Origin: Fibrobacter sp. UWH4
Lineage (GTDB): Bacteria; Fibrobacterota; Fibrobacteria; Fibrobacterales; Fibrobacteraceae
Assembly: GCF_900142475.1 (NCBI RefSeq)
Contig: NZ_FRAY01000003.1
Coordinates: 1 to 64,000 of the forward strand
Reading direction: 5' to 3'
Length of the DNA stretch: 64,000 nt
Of this stretch, positions 24,777 through 33,294 are shown one piece after another; positions within the stretch are counted from its first letter, which is position 1; the number at the start of each line of letters is the position of its first letter. Below the pieces are notes generated by a model. It was not told the origin of the DNA and searched no databases. It saw only the letters and a program-made list of their open reading frames with translations. Position numbers and translations under genes: made by a program.

Positions 24777-25730
24777 TTATTGTTCGGTTTGTTGTTGATT
24801 GTTTGATTGTAAAACTTCAGTGGCGTTCCAGAAACGCTTCAGGTAGATTTTCATCTGGGCAATCTGGTCTCTGGACTGTCGGTAAAGAATCAGCTGCTGT
24901 TCCGGGTTTTCCTGGAGCGTGTAGCTGTAGAGTGCGTATGCGGCAAGACGCACGCATTCGCTCGCCTGAATCAGTTCCGTGTGCGCCTCGCTAGATTCGT
25001 GCGGGTGGAAAAGCCCGAGAACCTTCTTGTTCAAGGCAACGGCATTGTTGTTGATGGCGAGCGCCTGGCTGCTGCGCTGTTCGCGTTCCGCTTCAGAAAT
25101 GTTCGAGGCGAGAGGTTCGAAATTGTCGATGGCGTTGATGATGTCGGTCATGCGCTTGATGACGGTCTCCGCATCGACAAGGTAGCTTTCCATGCGGCTC
25201 AGCGAGCCGTCTTCCCGGTTCTTTTGGGCTGATGCTACCGAGGAGGCTGCCTTTGCAGAAGTTCTGGACTTGTTCGGCAGGATCTTTCCGCCTTCACCGT
25301 TCTCGAACGAGGCGATGTAGTCCTGGTACTGGGAATTCATCGCAGCAAGTTCAGCGGCGGTGTAGTCCGAAGTGGGAATGAAGGTCGGACGGTCCCAGTA
25401 GGCGATACCCATGAAGGCGGACAGCATGAAGAAGGCGAGGAAAATGTTTCCGGCCTTGGCAGCTCGGTCTTCGAAACGGATAAAGCTGATGATGGCGAAA
25501 AAGAACAGACTCGCGAATGAAAGCAGAAGTCCGCCGTCGCAGTTGTAGGTGATGAACGAGTTCTTCGCAAAGTAGAAGATGCAGTCCATGGCTACAATCA
25601 GGATCGACAAAAACACACCCAACATCTTCTGGGTGCGTGTGTCCGCAGATACGGACATGAGTATCGCCGTAAAGGTGATGCCCAGCGGGAGCACCATCAT
25701 CAAGGCGATATCAGCAATCTGTTGGTTCAT
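24777..25730 (-). CDS. Hypothetical four-TM membrane protein with helical cytoplasmic domain
   Basis: 317 residues. Four hydrophobic segments lie in the first ~115 residues (IALMMVLPLGITFTAILM, MLGVFLSILIVAMDCIFYF, GLLLSFASLFFFAIISFI, IFLAFFMLSAFMGIAYW). They are followed by ~200 residues of charged, probably helical sequence rich in Ser/Ala/Glu/Gln, ending in NNQQQTEQ. No known family. It is sandwiched between ssb (3-nt gap) and asd (9-nt gap), so all three share a transcript. Function unknown. Confidence 0.75.
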   Translation of the reverse strand: MNQQIADIALMMVLPLGITFTAILMSVSADTRTQKMLGVFLSILIVAMDCIFYFAKNSFITYNCDGGLLLSFASLFFFAIISFIRFEDRAAKAGNIFLAFFMLSAFMGIAYWDRPTFIPTSDYTAAELAAMNSQYQDYIASFENGEGGKILPNKSRTSAKAASSVASAQKNREDGSLSRMESYLVDAETVIKRMTDIINAIDNFEPLASNISEAEREQRSSQALAINNNAVALNKKVLGLFHPHESSEAHTELIQASECVRLAAYALYSYTLQENPEQQLILYRQSRDQIAQMKIYLKRFWNATEVLQSNNQQQTEQ

Positions 25731-25733
25731 TTT

Positions 25734-26195
25734 TTAGAAAGGAAGGTCGTCATCCACGCCTTCGGGTGCGGGTGCATCGTAGGTGGGAGCGCTAGCCTGG
25801 TTATAGTTGCTGGACTGGTTGTAGGAGTTGCCTCCCTGGAAATTGCCACCGTTCTGGCCACGCGGGGTCAGAAGCTGGAACGTATCCAGGTTGACTTCGG
25901 TGCTGTAACGCTTCTGGCCGGTCGTCTGGTCGGTCCAGCTGCGGTTGGTGAGGGAACCTTCAACATAAAGGGTCATGCCCTTGTGGACACCGAGCGTTTC
26001 CATGGTGTCGGCAATCTTGCCCCAACCCACGATATTGTGCCAGTCCGTCTGTTCCTTCTGTTCACCATTGTTATCGCGATAGCGACGGCTGGTAGCAAGG
26101 GAGAACGATACGCGCTTGCGACCTGCTGCGCTTGCGCTAATGACGGGGTCCTTGCCGATATTGCCGATAAGCATCACTTTATTCAAATATGCCAT
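25734..26195 (-). CDS. ssb: Single-stranded DNA-binding protein
   Basis: 153 residues. An OB-fold (~1-105; NKVMLIGNIGKDP, FSLATSRRYRDN, HNIVGWGKIAD) is followed by a Gly/Asn/Gln-rich linker and the acidic tip DDDLPF that recruits repair and replication partners. It coats single-stranded DNA during replication and repair. It is first in the operon with the four-TM protein and asd. AGGATG lies before the ATG. Confidence 0.96.
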   Translation of the reverse strand: MAYLNKVMLIGNIGKDPVISASAAGRKRVSFSLATSRRYRDNNGEQKEQTDWHNIVGWGKIADTMETLGVHKGMTLYVEGSLTNRSWTDQTTGQKRYSTEVNLDTFQLLTPRGQNGGNFQGGNSYNQSSNYNQASAPTYDAPAPEGVDDDLPF

Positions 26196-26378
26196 AATTC
26201 ATCCTATTTGTTTTTTTTGTTCTATGGTAAAAAATAAAAAATTCCGACTGTCATTTTGTGCCATTTTGTGAAAATTTTGCATTTTGCAAACAATGTTTGT
26301 CATTTTCAGGGACGAATGTACACTTTTTGTTGCTTTTACGTTTGTTTTCATTTATATTTTGATTGATTCTTCGATTTT

Positions 26379-26421
26379 AACTTCTAACTCCGAATTCCGA
26401 AATCTGAATTCCGAATCTATT
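26379..26421 (+). repeat. Heptamer array before the NamZ-like gene
   Basis: AACTTCT AACTCCG, AATTCCG AAATCTG, AATTCCG AATCTAT, then T and the ATG: six in-phase 7-bp units of the AATTCCG type also seen at 17257-17289 and 53177-53211. Confidence 0.75.
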
Positions 26422-27519
26422 ATGGTCACACTCGCTCTCTCTCGCTTCGAAAAGGCTTTTCCAGCAAACCTCAAGGGCAAGCGCCTTGGCGCAGTCCTCC
26501 ACCCGGCATCGGTTCTCCCGGATTTGCACTATACCCTCGATTTACTCAAGGAATACGACGGCAAACTCTTTAAGCTTTCTGCCCTTTTTGGCCCCCAGCA
26601 CGGTATCAAGGGGCATACCCAGGACAACATGATCGAATGGGAAGGTTACACCGACCCCGAACTGGGCATTCCCGTTTATAGCCTTTACGGCGAACACCGC
26701 GAACCTACTGCCGAAATGCTCAGTCACGTGGATATGATGCTTGTGGACTTGCAGGATGTCGGTGCCCGCTACTACACGTTTATCTGGACTCTGTTCCTTT
26801 GTATGAAAGCCTGCGAAAAGGCCGGAATCCCTGTGATCGTGGTGGACCGTCCGAACCCCATCAACTGTATCGATGAAGAAGGCCCGGTGCTGGACTTGAA
26901 TTACACGAGTTTCGTGGGACTCCACAGCATCCGCACGCGCCACGCAAAGACGATTGGCGAACTGGCGGTGCAGTTCAAGGAAGAACGTTTTCCCAAGTGT
27001 GAACTCTACGTGCTCGGCATGGAAGGTTACGATAAAAAGATGTGGTACGACCAGACGGGTCTTCCGTGGATTCTGCCGAGCCCGAACATGCCGACGCTCG
27101 ATACCGCGATCGTTTACCCGGGCATGTGCCTGTTCGAGGCCACCAACGTGAGCGAAGGCCGCGGCACCACGCGCCCCTTCGAAATTTTCGGAGCCCCGTT
27201 TATCGATGCGGTCAAGCTCTGCAAGTACATGAACGGACTCAAGCTCCCCGGCGTGTATTTCCGCGAGAATTACTTCCAGCCCACATTCCATAAGGGCGCA
27301 GGTCAGATTTGCGGCGGTGCGCAGATTCACGTGCTCGACCGTGACAAGTTCCGCAGCTTTGACATGGCGGTAAAGTTGTTGCAGTATATCTTCAACGAGT
27401 ACCCGAAGGATTTCGCCTGGAAACAGCCCCCTTACGAATACGAATTCAAGAAGTTGCCCATTGACATCTTGCTCGGCAACGGCACCTTTAGACGAGATTA
27501 TATAGAGACAAGTATTTAA
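26422..27519 (+). CDS. NamZ/DUF1343 family exo-beta-N-acetylmuramidase-like protein
   Basis: About 365 residues from ATG 26422, which follows the heptamer array and removes a hydrophobic, non-homologous upstream stretch. Family motifs: LFGPQHGIKG, VDLQDVGARYYTF, VVDRPNPI, LPWILPSPNMPTL and FEATNVSEGRGTTRPFE. DUF1343 members such as NamZ (GH171) release MurNAc from peptidoglycan fragments during cell-wall recycling. No signal peptide is seen from this start, so a cytoplasmic role is possible although characterised members are often exported. Confidence 0.85.
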   Translation: MVTLALSRFEKAFPANLKGKRLGAVLHPASVLPDLHYTLDLLKEYDGKLFKLSALFGPQHGIKGHTQDNMIEWEGYTDPELGIPVYSLYGEHREPTAEMLSHVDMMLVDLQDVGARYYTFIWTLFLCMKACEKAGIPVIVVDRPNPINCIDEEGPVLDLNYTSFVGLHSIRTRHAKTIGELAVQFKEERFPKCELYVLGMEGYDKKMWYDQTGLPWILPSPNMPTLDTAIVYPGMCLFEATNVSEGRGTTRPFEIFGAPFIDAVKLCKYMNGLKLPGVYFRENYFQPTFHKGAGQICGGAQIHVLDRDKFRSFDMAVKLLQYIFNEYPKDFAWKQPPYEYEFKKLPIDILLGNGTFRRDYIETSI

Positions 27520-27609
27520 CAGATGTGAAGTGTGAGATGTTTAGTGAGTAATTATAATTTCTCATTTTTCATTTCGCATTCCACATTGCACATTACACAC
27601 CATACATTG
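27519..27609. repeat. Thirteen-unit heptamer array between the NamZ-like gene and sod
   Basis: In phase from the last base of the stop codon: ACAGATG TGAAGTG, TGAGATG TTTAGTG, AGTAATT ATAATTT, then CTCATTT TTCATTT, CGCATTC CACATTG, CACATTA CACACCA, TACATTG. The last seven units share CAT or CAC at positions 3-5. The first half resembles the reverse complement of the second. This is the longest array in the window. Confidence 0.8.
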
Positions 27610-27638
27610 CGGCATAGCCGCGAAGAAGGAAATTCATA

Positions 27639-28238
27639 ATGATTCAACCAATCAATGGAAAATTTGAAATGCCCGCGCTTCCTTACGCAGCGGGAGATCT
27701 CGCTCCGGTGCTCAGCCAGGAAACCATCGAATTCCACTATGGCAAGCATCTGCAGACTTACCTCAACAACTTGAACGCCGCTCTTCCGGGTAGCGCATTC
27801 GAAGGCAAGTCTATCGCTGAAATCGTGAAAACGGCCGAAGGCGGCGTGTTCAATAATGCGGGACAGTTCCTGAATCATTACATGTACTTCATGCAGTTCA
27901 AGGCTCCGTCTGCGGGCAATGTTCCGACAGGCAAGATTGCCGAAGCAATCGCGCGCGATTTTGGCTCCTTCGAAAAGTTCCAGGAAGAATTCCAGGCGAA
28001 GGGTGCAGGCCTCTTCGGTTCCGGTTGGGTATGGCTTTCTGCCGATGCGCAGGGCAAGCTCGTGATTACGCAGGAAGGCAACGCCCAAAATCCGCTCACC
28101 AAGGGCCTCAAGCCGCTGTTGACCTTCGACGTGTGGGAACATGCCTACTACATCGACTACCGCAACCGTCGTCCGGACTACCTCAAGGGACTCTGGCAGA
28201 TTGTGGACTGGAACGTAGTCAACAACCGCCTTGCATAA
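27639..28238 (+). CDS. sodB: Superoxide dismutase (Fe/Mn)
   Basis: 199 residues. Metal ligands are visible in order: His33 (EFHYGKH), a His in QFLNHYMYF, and Asp and His in FDVWEHAYYIDYRNRRPDY. The GSGWVWL segment and overall length fit the iron type, though the metal cannot be fixed from sequence. It converts superoxide to peroxide and oxygen in the cytoplasm, which helps an anaerobe survive oxygen exposure. A GCGGCATAGCCGC hairpin and AAGAAGG lie just before the start. Confidence 0.94.
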   Translation: MIQPINGKFEMPALPYAAGDLAPVLSQETIEFHYGKHLQTYLNNLNAALPGSAFEGKSIAEIVKTAEGGVFNNAGQFLNHYMYFMQFKAPSAGNVPTGKIAEAIARDFGSFEKFQEEFQAKGAGLFGSGWVWLSADAQGKLVITQEGNAQNPLTKGLKPLLTFDVWEHAYYIDYRNRRPDYLKGLWQIVDWNVVNNRLA

Positions 28239-28258
28239 GGTTGACATAAACGAATATG

Positions 28259-28293
28259 AAAAAATCCGCTGGGTTTTCCCAAGCGGATTTTTT
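28259..28293. terminator. Intrinsic terminator after sod
   Basis: AAAAAATCCGCT GGG TTTT CCC A AGCGGATTTTTT: a long stem with one bulged A, with T runs in both directions. It serves sod and the convergent minus-strand gene. Confidence 0.9.
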
Positions 28294-28327
28294 GATTCCG
28301 TTCGCCACTTCGTGGCTCTAGGTTTTC

Positions 28328-28876
28328 TTAAGGATGGGGGTGCTCCTGCTCAAAAGGCGGGCGCGGCGGCATCTTCGACATCGCAATCTTGATGATAATC
28401 GGCTCGAAGATGAAAATGAGAACCTGTGCCACGACAAAGCAGATGACCTGCGAGCTGATGAACATCGGCAGGTACGGCGGCTTGTGTCCAGGGGGAATCA
28501 AGAAGAAATACACGAACGTGACCATGACGGTTGTCATGAGCGGTGTATAGATCAGGTTCGATACGATGGATTCCACGATATGGGCCTTGAGCGTTCTCGG
28601 CTGCAGGTGGAACTTGCGTCCCAACGCCGCATTTACCTTGGGCATCGGAACAACGAGACCGATTCCGAAACTGACGGCAAAACTAAGGACGAAACTTTCC
28701 AGGAATCCGATGATAATCGCAATCATCGGCATTTCAGGCGGATGTTCGGCGGTCAGGTTTCCGGTAAGTGAAAGCGCGAAACTAATCATGAGCGCCATCA
28801 TGAAAGAAATCTTGAGGCCGACCTTTTTCATCTGTTTTTGAATTTCGGGTGGCATCGGGGGAGTTTGATTCGTCAT
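28328..28876 (-). CDS. Four-TM membrane protein, DUF2798-like
   Basis: 182 residues with about four membrane segments (~23-42, ~50-75, ~110-130, ~140-162) and Pro/His-rich ends (PPEIQKQ; PPRPPFEQEHPHP). The duplicated SF-x-x-S...N-x-x-T pattern resembles DUF2798 membrane proteins of unknown role. Its start overlaps the stop of the upstream EAL gene by 4 nt (ATGA), so the two are translationally coupled, which suggests a link to c-di-GMP-controlled envelope behaviour (inference). Confidence 0.65.
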   Translation of the reverse strand: MTNQTPPMPPEIQKQMKKVGLKISFMMALMISFALSLTGNLTAEHPPEMPMIAIIIGFLESFVLSFAVSFGIGLVVPMPKVNAALGRKFHLQPRTLKAHIVESIVSNLIYTPLMTTVMVTFVYFFLIPPGHKPPYLPMFISSQVICFVVAQVLIFIFEPIIIKIAMSKMPPRPPFEQEHPHP

Positions 28877-31161
28877 AGGTTACCTTTATTTTTATCGCAA
28901 AGTTTTTCAAAGTCAGCGACGGACATGGGTTTTGCAAAGAAATATCCCTGGAACAGCTGACAGCCTATTTCGTTGAGCATCTTGTACTGGTCTTCGGTCT
29001 CGACACCTTCGGTAAGCGAGAACAGTCCGAGATCGTTCGAAAGCCTGAGTACGTTGCGCAAGATAGTTGTTGCACGGTGGTTGTCTGCGGCCTTGCTCAG
29101 GAACTTCATATCGATTTTTAGAACGTCGAGCGGCATGTCCTTGAGCTGGTTTAGGGAAGAATATCCGCTGCCGAAGTCGTCCATTTCGACGACAAATCCC
29201 GATTTGCGGAATTTGCTCAAGATGGCCATGCGGCTTTCGGCTTCGGTCATCATCACCGTTTCGGTAATCTCAATACGGAGTCGCGACGGTTCTATCTTGA
29301 ATTCCTCGATAAGCGCCATGATTTCGGCATAGACATCCATGAAGTAGAAGTCTTTGGGCGAAATGTTCACGGAGATAAACAGGTTGGATTTTTCGTCTTT
29401 CCACGAAGAAAGAATTTCGCAGGCGCAACGCCAAATGTACTTATCTACCAGGGCGATCATCCCGTTCTTCTCGAATACGGGGATGAACTTGAACGGAGGG
29501 AGGAATCCTTCGTCGGGGTGGAGCCAGCGGACAAGGGCTTCGGCGCCGATGATGGATCCATTATTGTTTACGATAGGCTGCAGATAGGGAACAATCTGCC
29601 GATTTTTGATGGCCGCTTCCAGTTCCGTGGATATTTTTTGATTCCAGAGCACCTGGTCGCGCATATTGTCGTCGTAGATGGCGATATGTACGTTGAATTC
29701 GTTCTTGATGGTGGTGAGGGCCAAGTGGGCTCGGTCGAACATGATGGATATGTCGATGCTGGGATCGGTTACGTTGTATATGCCCACATGCATCAGAATG
29801 TGCTGATCAATAGATCCGTTCGAAATGACGAACTTCGAAAGTCGTTGTTCGACGACATCTAGCCTTGCGGAGCCTGTCGGATAGCAGATGCCGAACGCGT
29901 CCCCTGAAAGTCTTCCGAAAATCCACTCCTCGGTTGCGTTTTCCCTGATCCAGTTTGCCACCCTTTTGAGGACTCCGTCACCCACCTCGTTACCAAAGAT
30001 GTCGTTTATCATCTTGAAATCCTTGATGTCAAGGAGAGCGATGGAATAGGAAGAGTCCTTATCGGTTGCGACCTTGTTCCGAATCAGGTTGAACAGGTGC
30101 TCCTTGGTAAAGAGTCCCGTGAGCATGTCGTGGGTGGCTTCGTAAATTTCGCGCTGGTGGTTGAGGATATCTTCTGTATTGTCTTGGATGCTTAAGAAGT
30201 AGCCGATTTTCTTGTTCTTTACATCAGTTACCAAATGTTTTTCGATTGCGTAGTGCTTTGCAGCTTTCCCGAATCCGATGGTTTGTTTTGTACTCCAGTT
30301 ATCTTCGCCTGTGTCAACGATGTTGAACCAGCTGGTCAAACGCTTCTTGACATGCTCAAAATTGTCGGAATGAATGTTCAGTATTTTTCGGGCTTTCCCG
30401 TTAATCCAAACGCAGCGGTCGCTTGCGTCAAAGAATACGACTGCTTCGGGTAATTTGGACGCGATATTTGCAAGCATTCGGTCGAGAAGTCTGAATGGTC
30501 TGTAGAAAAGCGAAAAATAGAAAATGAGAAAACTGCAAATGGTAAAACCGATCATTGAACTGTCTATGGGCGTTCTTGAGATAATGTAGTAGGTCTGCCA
30601 TATTCCACCTAAACTCAAGGCGAACAAAATGACGTAGTATTTTTCGGCGTAAATTCGCGGGACTTTGATTGTTTTTACAATGAAAAAGGCTAGTGACGTT
30701 GCATAAGCTAGGTAGACGATGATGCGGTGACAGAATTGCCCTGCATAGGGAACGAGCCTATAGTAAAGCGTACCGTCGACCGTGATGGCTTCCATGCCAA
30801 AGGCGTGGCCGAAAAAAGGGTTGAAAAAATACTGGATGATATCGATGGTCAGAATGGAATAGAGAATCATGCATTTCTTTTTGTGGTTTCTCCAAGAAAT
30901 GCCACAATAAGAAAGAGAGAAATCGAACAGGCACATGACCATAAGGTCCATGCCTATAGAATAAATGTAGCTGCCAATAGTCGAGAGAAATTCGTTCTCG
31001 GAAAGGACAAGTATCAAATTTCCGACGATGGGGACAATGAAGGTAAATTGCAAATAAGAAACAGGCTTCGCGACGCTCTTGCTTGACCGTCGTGAAATCG
31101 TCCCAAATAGTCCGAGAAGGATTATTAGTAGTATATATATAATTGCAAATGTTTCTCGCAT
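28873..31161 (-). CDS. Membrane c-di-GMP phosphodiesterase: 7TM-PAS-(degenerate GGDEF)-EAL
   Basis: 762 residues. About seven membrane segments fill the first ~225. A PAS-like sensor at ~230-340 (LPEAVVFFDASDRCVWINGKAR) follows, then GGDEF at ~350-505 and EAL at ~510-760. The GGDEF signature is SGDAF, so cyclase activity is doubtful. The EAL domain keeps EALVRW, the Asn of SVNIS, RIEITET, MDDFGSGYSS, LKIDMKFL and EGVET, so it should hydrolyse c-di-GMP. The start is taken at ATG 31161 after AAGGTAAAG; TTG 31167 is the longer option. It is coupled to the downstream four-TM gene. Confidence 0.88.
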   Translation of the reverse strand: MRETFAIIYILLIILLGLFGTISRRSSKSVAKPVSYLQFTFIVPIVGNLILVLSENEFLSTIGSYIYSIGMDLMVMCLFDFSLSYCGISWRNHKKKCMILYSILTIDIIQYFFNPFFGHAFGMEAITVDGTLYYRLVPYAGQFCHRIIVYLAYATSLAFFIVKTIKVPRIYAEKYYVILFALSLGGIWQTYYIISRTPIDSSMIGFTICSFLIFYFSLFYRPFRLLDRMLANIASKLPEAVVFFDASDRCVWINGKARKILNIHSDNFEHVKKRLTSWFNIVDTGEDNWSTKQTIGFGKAAKHYAIEKHLVTDVKNKKIGYFLSIQDNTEDILNHQREIYEATHDMLTGLFTKEHLFNLIRNKVATDKDSSYSIALLDIKDFKMINDIFGNEVGDGVLKRVANWIRENATEEWIFGRLSGDAFGICYPTGSARLDVVEQRLSKFVISNGSIDQHILMHVGIYNVTDPSIDISIMFDRAHLALTTIKNEFNVHIAIYDDNMRDQVLWNQKISTELEAAIKNRQIVPYLQPIVNNNGSIIGAEALVRWLHPDEGFLPPFKFIPVFEKNGMIALVDKYIWRCACEILSSWKDEKSNLFISVNISPKDFYFMDVYAEIMALIEEFKIEPSRLRIEITETVMMTEAESRMAILSKFRKSGFVVEMDDFGSGYSSLNQLKDMPLDVLKIDMKFLSKAADNHRATTILRNVLRLSNDLGLFSLTEGVETEDQYKMLNEIGCQLFQGYFFAKPMSVADFEKLCDKNKGNL

Positions 31162-31350
31162 GAACAATCTTTACCTTAACCACATAATACATTATTATAG
31201 GAAATGCGTGAGAAAATTTTTACAAAATGATATTCCAAGTTGGAATAATTGGGGGTGAAAATGGCTCAATAATACCCCTAAAACCCGAGAAGTTTCCCGT
31301 TCAATGGAGCGGCTGTTTTTTATCGGGCATTTGGCGCTTCGCAGTTCTCG

Positions 31351-31788
31351 TTATAACGATTTCGTCATCCGGGTGCATTCGAAAACGCCTGACTGGTGAG
31401 TTTTGGCGCCGACACTCTTGTAACCGAGTTTCTCGTAAAAGCCGACCGCCTCGATGCGGCTGTCGATGACAATCTGCTTGTAGCCGCATTCAGCAATCCA
31501 CTTTTCGGCTTCGCGCACGGCCATGGCGCCGAGCTTCTGTCCGCGATATTCCGGCAGAACGACCACGCGGCCGATGGTTGCCGTGTCTGCGTCAATTTCA
31601 TAGAAACGGCAGGTGGCAACCGGATATTCGTCATCCAGCAAGACAATGTACTTAGTGCCGTCGCCGTCGTGCTCGTCGAACTCCTCGCGGAGCGAAATGT
31701 GGTGCTGCCGGTTCATGCCCTGGATGCGCACGCTGTACGCACCCGCACGTTGCCATTCTTCTGTTGCTCGGAGAACTTTGATATCCAT
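31351..31788 (-). CDS. GNAT-family N-acetyltransferase
   Basis: 145 residues. The acetyl-CoA loop is visible in IGRVVVLPEYRGQKLGAMAVREAE (residues ~72-95; R/Q-x-x-G-x-G/A pattern in YRGQKLGA), followed by the beta-bulge and GFYEKLGYKSVG near the C-terminus. It resembles ElaA/YjcF-type acetyltransferases of small molecules or proteins; the substrate is unknown. The gene stands alone between unrelated genes on the minus strand. The 190 bp between it and the EAL gene hold no further feature. Confidence 0.85.
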   Translation of the reverse strand: MDIKVLRATEEWQRAGAYSVRIQGMNRQHHISLREEFDEHDGDGTKYIVLLDDEYPVATCRFYEIDADTATIGRVVVLPEYRGQKLGAMAVREAEKWIAECGYKQIVIDSRIEAVGFYEKLGYKSVGAKTHQSGVFECTRMTKSL

Positions 31789-31823
31789 AGTAGATTAAGG
31801 TAGGAACTTAAAGAGGAATCATT

Positions 31824-33059
31824 TTACTTAAAGAGCCCAAGGCCAAGCCCGACAAATGCCCTGATGGCGATGACATCGGCGGCATACATATTTACATCGA
31901 AACCGAAATTGATTGTCGCGAAAACGGCGTCATGCAGGAGTCCTTTACGATAGTCCTCCTTTTCGACGGGGGCGTTGACAGTATATTCGTAACGGATTCC
32001 CAGGGAATAGAAAAACTGCTTGTGTGTATCGTCTTCTGCCGGGATAGATTCATCCCCAGAACTGCCGCTGTAGTAGCATAATTTGACCGTAGGGGCAATC
32101 CTGTGGTCCATATTGTCTAAAACCGGATAACCGTAGGAGATGTACGGAGCCACGCCGCCCGCGGTTTCCCCGCCCTTGTGGTAGATGTCTTCGTAGTGGA
32201 TGTCGTCCCCTTCATTTTTTCCGAATCCGACGCTAAATCCTAAACCGAAGTCCCCTTTCGACGTTATTACCTTTGCGGAAATATCCCCGCCGTAGAACCT
32301 GATTTTGTTGAAGGACTCGTCAATGGTTGGCATCGCCATAAAGAAGGAAAGATCGAATGCGAAAAATCGACGTGGTGTATAATACCCTAACTGAGATCTC
32401 CCGTACAATCCCAGATGGTAGTCCATTGCAACGGAGTCGACTTGTTGGTCTATAAGTTGTGCGAGTTCCCTACGTTCTTTTTTGGATAAAGAATCCCGCT
32501 TCATCCGGTATGTTAGTTGTGAGAGAGCACTTTGTACCCTATGGCGGATATTTGGTTTTTGCTGTGCTACAGTTGAATCGATATGTTGCTTTTGCTCAAG
32601 GTATATTCGGTAATACGATGTATCTGGAAGTTTTGAGAAAAATTGGTCAATTCCTTCTTCATCATTATATTCAAAAAACTGAAATTGTCCTCGCGATATG
32701 TAAAAACCGCTCCCTATGGGCTTTCGTGAGTAACAATGTAGCAGGTACCGGCATGACCAATTAAGTAAAACCTCTTGCCGAAGTGAATCCAGCGGTTCTT
32801 CTGGATGTTCCGTATAAAAAAGAATAAGGCTGTCCCGGATGGGGTTAAAGACCGTCTTGAAAGAATAGAAGTCGCTTGCGGCTTGTATCAGGGATGAATC
32901 GGGCAATGAAAAGAGTTTTGTAACGGAATCCGCTATGATTGGCATTGAGTCAATGCTTGCTTCGTATGCATCCGGATCAACACCGTCAAAATACATGTGT
33001 GGGGAGTCCGCAAGAACTTGCGCAACTAGGATAAATATGATTAGGACGGTCGCCTTCAT
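31824..33059 (-). CDS. Secreted protein of unknown function, possibly outer-membrane
   Basis: 411 residues with signal peptide MKATVLIIFILVAQVLA. No known domain. The first half is charged and helical (QSALSQLTYRMKRDSLSKKERR). The second half alternates polar and aromatic residues in short strands (GDISAKVITSKGDFGLGFSVGFG; FATINFGFDVNMY; FVGLGLGLFK), with an aromatic residue close to the end, which suggests an outer-membrane beta-barrel. A TATATTTA box lies 4 nt before the ATG. AT-richer than its neighbours. Confidence 0.65.
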   Translation of the reverse strand: MKATVLIIFILVAQVLADSPHMYFDGVDPDAYEASIDSMPIIADSVTKLFSLPDSSLIQAASDFYSFKTVFNPIRDSLILFYTEHPEEPLDSLRQEVLLNWSCRYLLHCYSRKPIGSGFYISRGQFQFFEYNDEEGIDQFFSKLPDTSYYRIYLEQKQHIDSTVAQQKPNIRHRVQSALSQLTYRMKRDSLSKKERRELAQLIDQQVDSVAMDYHLGLYGRSQLGYYTPRRFFAFDLSFFMAMPTIDESFNKIRFYGGDISAKVITSKGDFGLGFSVGFGKNEGDDIHYEDIYHKGGETAGGVAPYISYGYPVLDNMDHRIAPTVKLCYYSGSSGDESIPAEDDTHKQFFYSLGIRYEYTVNAPVEKEDYRKGLLHDAVFATINFGFDVNMYAADVIAIRAFVGLGLGLFK

Positions 33060-33126
33060 ACGGTAAATATAGTTTTCCGCTGTGGAAACTTGTTTTGATG
33101 GCTTATGTAAAATTTTTGTACGCCCC

Positions 33127-33155
33127 TTGCCAAAAAATTAAAACTTAGGTACAAT
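33127..33155 (+). promoter_or_regulatory. Strong sigma-70-type promoter of the attenuator/small-gene transcript
   Basis: TTGCCA and TACAAT are exactly 17 bp apart. Transcription would start near 33162, giving a leader of about 133 nt before the ATG at 33295. Confidence 0.7.
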
Positions 33156-33167
33156 TTCCGCATCCCC

Positions 33168-33242
33168 GAACGCATCTCGTCTAAGGAAAGGCGAGGTGCG
33201 TTCTTTTTAATTTGGGTTTCACGGCCCTTTGCGAAAGAACGC
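33168..33242 (+). promoter_or_regulatory. Predicted transcription attenuator (terminator / antiterminator)
   Basis: Segment 1 (33168-33181, GAACGCATCTCGTC) pairs over 14 bp with segment 2 (33190-33203, GGCGAGGTGCGTTC), followed by TTTTT: an intrinsic terminator 6 nt after the predicted start site. Segment 3 (33234-33242, AAAGAACGC) is a perfect complement of GCGTTCTTT (33198-33206), so 2:3 pairing would destroy the terminator. A further perfect hairpin, GGTCGCA/TGCGACC (33258-33274), precedes the ribosome site. The signal sensed is unknown. It could also simply make a ~45-nt terminated RNA. Confidence 0.6.
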
Positions 33243-33294
33243 CTCTAAAAATCAATCGGTCGCAGCTTGCGACCATAACAACGGAGGCTATAAT

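Noticed and set aside
27519-27609. CRISPR array
   Set aside because: The repeats are 7 bp, degenerate and contiguous without spacers, and no cas gene is present.
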